NCBI RefSeq assembly: GCF_000003605.2
Contig: NW_003128875.1
Location: forward strand, 21,011-31,065
Direction of reading: 5' to 3'
DNA length: 10,055 nucleotides
Source of the DNA: Saccoglossus kowalevskii
Taxonomy: Eukaryota; Hemichordata; Enteropneusta; Harrimaniidae
In this document: positions 1 to 7,021 of the stretch, in pieces
How positions within the stretch are numbered: position 1 is the stretch's first letter
How the letters are laid out: the number at the start of each line of letters is the position of its first letter
The notes under the pieces: generated by a model
The model's input: only the letters and a program-made list of their open reading frames with translations
What the model was told of the DNA's origin: nothing
The model's database searches: none
Program-made: the position numbers and the translations under genes

Positions 1-375
1 AAGTTTCATCAAAATCCAATGAGTGGTTGTTTAGATATCAGTGGAACAGTCATGGAACCACTAAAAAATAGCTAATTATCATGTAAATTAGGTAATTAAT
101 ATGCACGGATTTTTACCAAAAATTAATCAAATCTGCGCATATGTTCAGAGCATCTATGTACCAAGTTTCATCAAAATCCAATGAGTGGTTCTTTAGATAT
201 CAGTGGAACAGTCATAGAACAGCTAAAAATTAGCTAAATATCATGCAAATTAGGTAATTAACGAGCATGGATTTTTACCAAAACCTAATCAAATCTGCGC
301 ATTGGCCCAGAGCATCTATGCACCAAGTTTCATCAAAAACCGATGTATGGTTCTTGAGATAGCAGTGGAACAGTC
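1..375. repeat. 162-bp tandem repeat, two full units and a partial third
   Basis: Two units, 1-162 and 163-324, align base for base without any gap and differ at 18 positions by eye (about 89% identity). A third unit aligns from 325 to 375 and then stops at a microsatellite. The unit begins AAGTTTCATCAAAATCCAAT and contains GATATCAGTGGAACAGTC. This wording resembles the 3' ends of RTE-type non-LTR retrotransposons and related SINEs in invertebrates, which carry a 'gtttcatcaaaatc' segment and end in short tandem repeats. That link is from memory and is an inference. The array may begin left of the window. It holds no long open frame. Confidence 0.85.
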
Positions 376-456
376 GGACACACATACACACATACACACA
401 CACATACACACATACACACATACACACATACACACATACACACATACAGACACACT
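376..456 (+). repeat. ACACATAC-type microsatellite
   Basis: About 80 bases of CA/TA repeat built from ACACATAC and ACAC units, with an interruption CAGACACAC near the right end. It follows directly on the truncated third copy of the 162-bp unit, as the simple-sequence tail of a non-LTR element would. An open plus-strand frame through it encodes only a His/Thr repeat and is not a gene. Confidence 0.95.
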
Positions 457-465
457 AACTGCAAA

Positions 466-497
466 GACTCCCATTTTGTGCTTCGCACATGGGAGTC
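466..497. repeat. Strong bulged hairpin
   Basis: GACTCCCA (466-473) pairs with TGGGAGTC (490-497). Inside it TGTGC (477-481) pairs with GCACA (485-489) around the 3-base loop TTC, with a 3-base TTT bulge on one side. That gives 13 base pairs in 32 bases. It sits between the microsatellite and the transposase relic. It could be the structured end of a mobile element. A Helitron 3' end was considered, but no CTRR follows at the expected place on either strand. Confidence 0.8.
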
Positions 498-530
498 AAA
501 AACCTTATCACTCAGGCTGGCAATACACGA

Positions 531-801
531 TCACACGTCAGGGAGGGTTGTCGCCGTACACAAGTAGTTTTTAATGAATTTCCCGCCCGTAAATGCTTTA
601 TAATATTCGACATAGTCTATAACGTTGTCAGTTTCTTGGCAGGATACTCTCGGTGGTTACAAACCATTTGACGATATTTTAAGCTGTCTGCTTTGAAACA
701 CCATTTCGATCTCTAATCTCAGCAAATTACAGTCCACGAAAATACAAATCGACAACTCTTGTTCTCACTTCAACTGGTTTTTTGACTCCTTGCTTCTCCA
801 T
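531..801 (-). pseudogene. Relic of Tc1/mariner-like transposase N-terminus
   Basis: Reading the minus strand from ATG at 801-799 gives MEKQGVKKPVEVRTRVVDLY, then FRGL, a stop, FAEIRDRNGVSKQTA, a stop, and NIVKWFV. The pattern D-L-Y-x-x-G..EIRDRNGVSKQT..NIV resembles the helix-turn-helix DNA-binding domain (paired-like) at the N-terminus of Tc1/mariner transposases. Stops fall at 729-727, 681-679 and near 630. Around there the similarity moves to another frame (DNVIDYVEYYKAFTGG), so there is also a frameshift. The reading ends at TGA 533-531. No DDE/DDD catalytic domain is seen, so the copy is both broken and truncated. The ATG choice is only the first Met of the similar region. Family identity is inferred from motif shape. 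Confidence 0.6.
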
Positions 802-1180
802 CGTGGTGCTTAAACAACTTGGACAAATGCCGATTTGTAGACACGCAATCTACACGATGACCGACCAAAAATGAATGAAAGACAGACGCGCCTCAAAGTC
901 TAGGTGTACCTGACTTTGTAGCAAAAATAGAAAACATTGTGGGCAATATCTGTCAATCATTCCTCTGATTCGCAGTCGATGTTTATATTTCTAGTTACAA
1001 CTTCTGTAAATGTGAAAACAAAATGTGTAACCTACTGTAGTAAGTTATCAACATCCTGAACTACTTCAGCATCAAATCAGTGCCTGGAATTGCTGTAATA
1101 TCATGCTAATAGCTATAGAACATATCCCCATTTCATACCACAAAGGTCATTGTAATCTCAACTCATGGTCATTCACTCAC
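802..1180. other. Remainder of transposon remnant and downstream intron
   Basis: From 802 to about 910 the sequence is probably the 5' non-coding part of the transposase relic, with a CpG-bearing stretch (GACAGACGCGCCTCAAAG) unlike the AT-rich surroundings. No matching inverted copy that would define a terminal repeat pair was found in the window. From about 910 to 1180 I see no exon of correct phase and no clear repeat. This part is taken as intron after exon G. Confidence 0.45.
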
Positions 1181-1270
1181 TTTGATGTCCTGCATAGAAT
1201 GATTTTCTCTTGATGGCGGCTGTGCTTGTATGTTATTCTGATACTGTACTGCATCTATCAGGTCATTAGA
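1181..1270 (-). CDS. Exon G: Gln/Asn-rich segment, last exon seen
   Basis: A 90-bp exon, phase 0 in and phase 0 out. The acceptor is TATATTTGACTTCAG and the donor is GTGAGT at 1180-1175. It encodes SNDLIDAVQYQNNIQAQPPS and RENHSMQDIK, 30 codons with no stop, matching the phase 0 exit of exon F. The hydrophobic spacing of its first half (L-I-x-x-V-x-Y) could be a short helix, but no domain is recognised. It is multiple-of-three and symmetric, so it also could be skipped in frame. No further exon in the correct phase was found between here and base 1, so the gene is inferred to continue beyond the left edge. Confidence 0.72.
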
Positions 1271-2465
1271 CTGAAGTCAAATATAGAAAACATTGAAGTA
1301 ATGCAAGGCAGAGTTTTGTGTTCACTAGTTGCTTGGCTAGCATGTACATGACAATATTGATATCACATGCAATGTAGAGTTGATACTCTTCTGGGAATCA
1401 GGAATACCGTATTTGCATTATTAGTAGTGCATACACTTAATGTAAAAACGACAAATCTGCAGTTTTAGGCAAATCTATTGTTTATAATGACAGCTTTAGT
1501 TTTGCACTGAACATGTTTATTTAATAAATGATAGGCATCCAGGTTGACAGTTTACGAAATGTTATAAGAATTGAGAAATAATTTGTATTCAGTGTGGATA
1601 TGCAGTACAAAATATAATGGAACAACATGGCTTTCATACCCACATGTAAATTGCAAGACATTTCTAAGAAATATGTGGCTGTGATTTGGCTCGAAGTATA
1701 GCCACTGTACACTATAGGTCGGAACAATTCACGAAGTCGGAAAGTCTCATGTCAGGATTGACATTTATTGAACTTTGAAAAGGAAACATCGACATGAAAC
1801 AACAACAAAACGTAAAAATAATAATAACGATAACAATGGCGCGAGAACCTCAAGTGTCACATGACACAAAACTCAAGTTGTGATAGATCGGTTCTAAACC
1901 AATCACTGATCGCGGTAATAACGTCATAGGTCAAATACATATTGTATGATATAATAGGAATACGAATAATCTAAATTAAACATCAAAGCTATTGCTGAAC
2001 AGAAATAATACAGCGAATTGAATATTAATTATAGAAAACATTTTGAAGTCTAACTAGACAATTCAAACTTAATTAACAAACACACCTATGACTTGCATCT
2101 CGCCCGACAAAACAACAGCAATTAAAATCTATTAAACTTGTTTATATAAAACTCTCACACAAACAACTGGATATAACACAATGCATTAAGCAGCATTGAT
2201 ATTTTGTCTTGAGTTATGCTATTAAAACTATTGGAAATTTCTTGTGATTATTTTTCGAAAAAGCACCATAAAAATATCTTTTACACTGATTAGCCCTGAA
2301 AGATGAATTTGATCATTCAGTAGTAAAACCAATTGTTTTAAAATTGTAAAAACGGTCACTATTAATATCTCAATAACAGCAAACGAATTTTAATTTCAAT
2401 CTGAACACAGAATCTTTGGTTGTGACTCCACTATAGGGTGTGTTAAAATTACAATAAATACTCAC
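1271..2465 (-). other. Intron F-G (1195 bp)
   Basis: AT-rich intron between exons F and G. It contains a 14-bp near-palindrome GTGTCACATGACAC at 1854-1867, an AATAAA on the minus strand at 1769-1764, and a somewhat CpG-richer patch around 1835-1930. The minus-strand open frame at 1521-1727 has no splice sites giving the right phase and no recognisable motif, so it is treated as chance. Confidence 0.75.
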
Positions 2466-2620
2466 CATTCTATCATCATTTTCTGACACATTATTATCGT
2501 CATCGGTGTCATCATTGTTGAACCTACCAACGTAATCTGCATCATTTATATGACCTTCTATCTCCCCATCCTCTACATCCACCCCTTCCTCCTCGTAAAA
2601 GTTGTTAGTCTCAGGCGTCA
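2466..2620 (-). CDS. Exon F: acidic, probably disordered region
   Basis: A 155-bp exon, phase 1 in and phase 0 out. The acceptor is ATATCAACTCCAG and the donor is GTGAGT at 2465-2460. It encodes TPETNNFYEEEGVDVEDGEI, then EGHINDADYVGRFNNDD, then TDDDNNVSENDDRM. Among 51 complete codons there are 11 Asp and 8 Glu against 2 Arg and no Lys, so it is strongly negative and rich in Asn. This suggests an unstructured acidic spacer between the ankyrin domain and whatever follows. No domain is recognised. The Met codon before TPET is built across the junction as A plus TG. The open frame reads on into intron on both sides, which is not protein. Confidence 0.78.
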
Positions 2621-3007
2621 CTGGAGTTGATATAAAAATAAAACTTAACATTATTCAAATTTGGGTGAGAGAAGCAATCTTTCGTTATGAGTTATCCCAC
2701 CAAAACGTTTCACCATACTTAAAATATAGTTGCATGCTATAAAGAGACAATATCGTCATAGCAACCATGTAAGTGCACATTCTGTTCTATTTTGTTTATT
2801 TGTTGTTGTTATATTGCATACACAATTTATTGAAGTGTAATAATGATTTACAGTTGTATCCATTACAATCACTACAAAAGTTGTTGCATTCAGCTTAGCT
2901 GTCATTTTGTACCAACATTAAAATAGCCACTAGGCACAGGAGTATCTGAATAGAATAATATTTTTTCTGTGATGCAAACAACAATAACAATACTTATAAA
3001 AGGGGTT

Positions 3008-3144
3008 ATTACATGAATTCACTTTTACAAAATTTGGAGAGGAAGAGTGAATACCCTGCACTCAGGGTACAAATATCTATATTCGATGAGTAACATATAC
3101 ATGTGTATTATTGAGCAAAAAATCCAGAAATGAATTCATGTAAT
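3008..3144. repeat. 137-bp inverted-repeat structure with central hairpin
   Basis: ATTACATGAATTCA at 3008-3021 is the exact reverse complement of TGAATTCATGTAAT at 3131-3144. Close to the middle, TACCCTG (3052-3058) and CAGGGTA (3063-3069) form a perfect 7-bp stem with loop CACT. The ends contain the 8-bp palindrome TGAATTCA, which makes a chance match easier, and no clear target-site duplication is visible. It may be a small fold-back element or chance. Confidence 0.4.
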
Positions 3145-3704
3145 CATAGCGAATTCCTGCATTGAGTGTCTATGAGCATAGCATGTACATGCACAGTTAC
3201 TACGATACTGTCACTTCAGTATTTGAAATGTCATACTGTTTATTTCAGAATACTTAGGTAGAGAAAGAGAATCTATTTCATGGATTTTATCCCTCACCTA
3301 TACCATAGTGTAGTCCCTTCAAAAACTAAACATTACAAGAACATTAACCGTTGAATGCCATGATTTGTCTTGCCAAATTTGATTGCATTTTAATTTAATT
3401 TTTTTGTTCATGAATATAACGATGCTACACAGGTCGAAAAAATAATATGAAGAATATTATGCAGGTGTTTTTTTGTATCAGGTGACAAAAGGTGACTTGT
3501 CATTCAAAGAACAAATGCATCATCGGCTGAAAGACTCCACAGTTGGTGTATAGCAGCGGACAATGTGTTCAATTTGAATCAAAACATCCCCGAAGTGTAA
3601 TCAACAACCCTCACATGCAAGATGCTCAATACCAAATGGTTGAAGTCTTGTTGACAGTCTTTCCAATAAATAAAATGGTTATTCTAGATTTATGCATTTA
3701 TGCG

Positions 3705-3909
3705 TACTGTAAAATACTTTATTTTCGCTTGCAACTAATTTTTGATATATGTATTTTTGTTGAAGGAATGATTCAGTGAAACTAAAATCCAGCAATATAA
3801 CTTTTTATTCTATATTTTACATTCAACTCCATATTAAATTCCACACAAAACACCAAAAAAGTCTTTTCAGCGAAAATTAATTCCAGCTAAAATAAAGTAT
3901 TTTACAGTA
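3705..3909. mobile_element. MITE with 23-bp terminal inverted repeats and TA duplication
   Basis: CTGTAAAATACTTTATTTT starts at 3707 and continues CGCT to 3729. Its reverse complement ends at 3907, with only one mismatch over the 23 bases (C at 3726 against the partner of T3888). Both ends are flanked by TA (3705-3706 and 3908-3909), the target-site duplication of Tc1/mariner-type elements. The element proper is 201 bp, AT-rich, and codes for nothing, so it would depend on a transposase made elsewhere. A second AGCGAAAA motif lies inside the right end at about 3870-3877. It lies in the intron between exons E and F. The high match of the two ends suggests fairly recent insertion. Whether it is related to the transposase relic at 531-801 cannot be told. 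Confidence 0.85.
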
Positions 3910-4034
3910 TATAGAGAATAATTTGATATTTCAAGCACTGCAAACATGCATCATTTGGTCAACAAGATTTCGCCGTTACATTGTATATAGAATAAATCCT
4001 GACACCCATCAACTAAATATCAACAATAACTCAC

Positions 4035-4106
4035 TCTCACTACCGGTTGATGGTATTTGACCTTTTGTATACTTATCCAACAGTTTATGCATTCCTTTAG
4101 TTAACA
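4035..4106 (-). CDS. Exon E: short basic linker exon (72 bp, possible cassette)
   Basis: A 72-bp exon, phase 1 in and phase 1 out, directly after the ankyrin domain. The acceptor is CATGCCAG, preceded by a T/C-rich tract with TTTTCCCCC about 20 bases upstream; the donor is GTGAGT at 4034-4029. It encodes LTKGMHKLLDKYTKGQIPST and GSE, with five lysines and no recognisable domain. The Met at its start is made across the splice junction from A plus TG. The open frame continues into intron on both sides, so the splice sites set the ends. Because it is a multiple of three with the same phase at both ends, it can be skipped without changing the reading frame. Evidence is phase and splice signals only, so confidence is lower than for the ankyrin exons. 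Confidence 0.72.
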
Positions 4107-4362
4107 CTGGCATGGCAGTACAGATTGGGGGAAAATAATAATAAAAAAGATTACAAAAAGATTCGAACAGATAGTGACTTGTCCTGTCACATATAAATCC
4201 AGCCATATTTCCATCAAGTTTGTTACTGAGCAATTATGTGCAATGCATTATGGGAGTAAAAATAAATATGAAAATGTACCATTGATTAGAATGGCAAAGC
4301 ATTTTCATGTTGCAAACTAAAATTAAATGAGATAATACTTTGAAATGAACTCTCTAATGCTG

Positions 4363-4378
4363 TTTTTTTTTTTTTTTT
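4363..4378. repeat. T16 homopolymer
   Basis: Sixteen consecutive T. On the minus strand it is a poly-A tract and could be the tail of a short retroposed element lying at about 4380-4500, but no tRNA-like A and B boxes or target duplication were recognised there. Confidence 0.9.
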
Positions 4379-4773
4379 ACTGTGGTTTACCTAAATGGGA
4401 AAGGTGCATCCATCCATCCAGTAAACAGTGCTACTGGTAATAGTACTGATTACAAGTGGTTCACCAGCACATGCTCAATGAGTTTTAAACCATACCAGTA
4501 ACATACATGTACATGAAATCAAGGCTAGATTTCATTATGTTTAAGAGGTACGAAATGTATGCCTGGAAGTGTGAAATACACTTTCAGAAATGTGTTGAGC
4601 ATTGGTAAGAAAACAATGAAACGCAGATGGTAAAAATAATAACCTACAGCTTTCTGATATAGCACATGTACTTACGACAAGGGTGCTTAAAAGTTAATCC
4701 AGATCCAGGAACGACTGTGATATTTACGACCCCCTCTCCTAACTTCATATACATAAATTGATTCCCCTATTAG

Positions 4774-4789
4774 CTACATGTACATGTAG
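4774..4789. repeat. Perfect 16-bp palindrome
   Basis: CTACATGTACATGTAG equals its own reverse complement. Shorter ACATGTACATG-like words recur in the window (about 1339, 3184, 4504, 5213), so this is probably the longest example of a common genomic word. Confidence 0.9.
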
Positions 4790-4880
4790 TATTAAATGTT
4801 GTATTCAAAAACAGTCGATATAACATCACTATTAAAAAGTCCACTATCCCGGTAATTAGATGAACTATAAGATTACTCAC

Positions 4881-5068
4881 TGACGTTCCAGTTAGCCACT
4901 GTGGGAGCATGTTCTAAATATCGTGTGATATCAGGCTGTTCAGAATGTTCACCATAATAAAAGGCATCATGACCTGACTTGTCTTTCATATTGACCTTGC
5001 CTCCTTTCTTCACCAACAATTGTACCACTTCCTTGTTGGCATGGCTACACGCATACATTAAAGGGGTC
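4881..5068 (-). CDS. Exon D: ankyrin repeats 4 and 5 (C-terminal cap)
   Basis: The largest visible exon, 188 bp, phase 2 in and phase 1 out. The acceptor tract is weak (GATCTTGCTTTAAAG); the donor is GTGAGT at 4880-4875. Repeat 4 reads TPLMYACSHANKEVVQLLVK followed by KGGKVNMKDK. Repeat 5 begins SGHDAFYYGEHSEQPDITRY and ends LEHAP. The G-H-D/N-x-x-x-Y-Y motif in the last repeat is what I associate with the final ankyrin repeats of RAI14, UACA and ANKRD24, and it is the main basis for the family call. The second helix here is polar, as expected of a capping repeat. The ATG inside the exon (LMYA) is an internal Met and not a start. Confidence 0.93.
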
Positions 5069-6265
5069 CTTTAAAGCAAGATCAATCAAACACAGTGATG
5101 ATGATATAGCATTATCTGTACGTCCGGCAGTGACAATAATGAAATGTAACCATCTGTAAAAATCCTTGCGAGTAGAATCAATGGTGCTGTGGGACCCTGT
5201 TCAAATGTGTTACATGTACACATTCAAATCATGACACATTTAAACATTCGCTATGTTACTGTAGAACATCCCCTAGCGGCTTGCCCCTGAACAAACACTC
5301 CAGGGCAAAACACCCCAGGTCAAAGCAAGAAAAACACCTGTGAATGTTAAGTTGTCGAAGAGACAAGAGCGTGGTGTATTTGAATGTGTAATCAAATATA
5401 TTATATTATTAAATAATACATTATCAGATGAGTTTGCAATGAGGGGAAATACACACTAGGTAATATTTTAATGATCAAACATGAACATTATGAAAAAAGA
5501 AATATATATATATTACATTATTAAATAAATGCCCAGATTATACTGAAATCTAACCAATTTGGGAAAGTGAAAGTTATTTTGTTATTGGTCATTTTTCATG
5601 ATCGGACATAATCGAAACCACACCATTTTCCCTCTTTATTGTCAACCACCAAATACTAATTACAGGAATTTCTTTGTATTTACTAATGAAATAAATGTTA
5701 TTTATTAGGAAACTTGTTCTATACTTGCTATATAATGTATAGTAATTATACCCCCTCCCCCATAGGACAATTATGTTGTCACATGTTGTCACAGCATGTG
5801 AGCAAACTAACCATACTCCCTAGGTCAGTGATGTTTTTCATGACCCGAGGCGGAATTGAAACAGAAATGTACAACAGGATTTGTTGCAGTGAAGGCAAGT
5901 AATGACAGTTTTCAATCAGTATTACTTGCGAGTGCTGTAACTTTCAGATTTAATTTTGGGACAAGTTATTCAAAATCAAATTTTCAACTTTAAGACAGCA
6001 AGTCACAGAGACTTTCATGAAATTTACACCCTAAAACACAGTTAATTTGTTCGTAACCGCGCCTATACTGATGGCATTACAAATGCGACTATTCGCAAGA
6101 CCATATTGGTTCTAAAAGAAATGCATCCATAAATCATGTACAACTTATAACTTATTGTGAGCATACCCACACCTCTGTAATTAATGTATTAAAGCACATG
6201 TGCTACAAATATACACAAATATACAGTAATGTGTAATACAGAGACACAAATAACTAGATACTCAC
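5069..6265 (-). other. Intron C-D (1197 bp)
   Basis: AT-rich intron with a short C-rich segment at about 5269-5340, containing GCCCCTG and CAGGGC arms that could pair, followed by AT-dinucleotide sequence near 5390-5520. Open frames at 5589-5792 (minus) and 5714-5902 (plus) overlap each other, lack motifs and are treated as chance. Confidence 0.78.
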
Positions 6266-6372
6266 ATGTATTCATCATCAATTGCATTAATGTTAGCACC
6301 TCTTTCAATCAACTCTTTACATACATAGGTGTTACCCAACTGAGAGGCCAGACATAGTGGAGTTTTACCGTT
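6266..6372 (-). CDS. Exon C: ankyrin repeat 3
   Basis: A 107-bp exon that enters in phase 0 and leaves after two bases of a codon (AT). The acceptor is CCCTCCTAG and the donor is GTGAGT at 6265-6260. It encodes NGKTPLCLASQLGNTYVCKE and then LIERGANINAIDDEY, a full consensus ankyrin repeat with TPL, the two helices, L-I-x-x-G-A-x-I-N and the loop Asp. It joins exon B (KDL-NGKTPL) and exon D (EYM-TPLMYA) with no gap in repeat spacing. The next exon supplies G to complete ATG, Met. No unusual residue or break is seen. Confidence 0.92.
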
Positions 6373-6950
6373 CTAGGAGGGAAACATAAGAGAAACTATT
6401 GTAAGCTTGCCATGATAAAATTATTTGAAAGAAATGAACATTTACATTAATAAAATCTGAAACCTACTGTTGGAAATGATTCCCCAAAACTATACAAATA
6501 GCATCTGCACTAGCCAAGATCCGTTTATTTGATCATCTCCTCACAACTGGACTACAATAGGTTGATTCTATTCCATGTGTATGTATTTTACCCATTGAAT
6601 GTCAAAGCCAACATTAACAAAATATACTGTCATATTTTTTTTGGTATTTCCTTAAAAAAAATTGATCAAGAACTGTAAGGAGTATGAAAGAAATTATGTT
6701 GATTTAAATTATAGAAGAAAAAAAGAAGAAAAAAAAAGAAAGAAAAAACAAAACATAAAAATGTTCACTAAATTTTGAAGGAAAGTGTGTTCTTCTACAA
6801 TTTCATTTTATATCTATTACCATATACTAAGGAAACTGTGCGTGTTTTACAAGCACTTCCAAGTATGGTGACTGGTAAATGTATTTTACCAAAGTGAAAT
6901 ATGCAACTTTTGGGTAAAATCACACATATGAAAACTGAAAATCAACTCAC
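6373..6950 (-). other. Intron B-C (578 bp) with purine tract
   Basis: The shortest fully contained intron. A nearly pure A/G tract runs at about 6713-6747. On the transcribed (minus) strand this is a C/T tract, but it is far from the acceptor at 6374-6373. A small hairpin, TGGTAAA (6873-6879) with TTTACCA (6885-6891), lies about 60 bases into the intron from the donor. Confidence 0.8.
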
Positions 6951-7021
6951 CAGATCTTTAGGGTCAATAGGAGACTGATAATCTATTAACACTAAAACGC
7001 AATGGTAATGTCCACCAATCG
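6951..7021 (-). CDS. Exon B: ankyrin repeat 2 (helices and loop)
   Basis: A 71-bp exon, too short to stand out as an open frame. The acceptor is CATCTTCAG and the donor is GTGAGT at 6950-6945. The first two bases complete a GCG codon with the last G of exon A, so the join reads HHA-A-IGGHYHCVLVLIDYQSP, exactly the ankyrin core A-A-x-x-G-H-x-x-x-V-x-x-L-I. It continues with IDPKDL, the D at the tip of the beta-hairpin loop, and leaves in phase 0. The QYQSP of exon A and the DYQSP here occupy equivalent positions in consecutive repeats, which supports the join. The assignment rests on phase, splice signals and motif continuity. Confidence 0.88.

Larger units (their letters stand above)
2621..4034 (-). 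other. Intron E-F (1414 bp), repeat-bearing
   Basis: The longest fully contained intron. It holds the inverted-repeat structure at 3008-3144 and the MITE at 3705-3909. A plus-strand open frame at 3543-3779 runs into the MITE and has no motif, so it is treated as chance. Confidence 0.75.
4107..4880 (-). other. Intron D-E (774 bp)
   Basis: AT-rich intron. It contains a run of 16 T at 4363-4378, a CATC microrepeat near 4408-4420, and the perfect 16-bp palindrome CTACATGTACATGTAG at 4774-4789. No exon of suitable phase was seen in it. Confidence 0.8.

Noticed and set aside
1-375. CRISPR-like repeat array
   Set aside because: The repeats are 162 bp, contiguous and without unique spacers, in DNA with eukaryotic introns.
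466-497. Helitron 3' end
   Set aside because: A hairpin is present, but no CTRR terminus follows at the usual short distance on either strand.
302-574. Plus-strand open frame with a long His/Thr repeat
   Set aside because: It is a translation of the CA/TA microsatellite and adjoining repeat, with no sign of coding function.
980-1002. Minus-strand acceptor TTTTCACATTTACAG followed by a short reading that ends in EE-stop
   Set aside because: The open reading needs phase 1 upstream, but exon G leaves in phase 0; in phase 0 a stop comes at the third codon.
1032-1073. Minus-strand reading DAEVVQDVDNLLQ then stop, a possible acidic last exon
   Set aside because: The AG sites just upstream put a stop in the required frame or leave the wrong phase after exon G, so no consistent join exists.
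1764-1769. AATAAA on the minus strand as a polyadenylation signal
   Set aside because: Such a hexamer is common in AT-rich introns, and a phase-consistent exon (1181-1270) lies further downstream.
5589-5902. Two overlapping open frames on opposite strands (5589-5792 minus, 5714-5902 plus)
   Set aside because: Both lie inside an intron, show no domain or repeat pattern and have no splice sites of the required phase.
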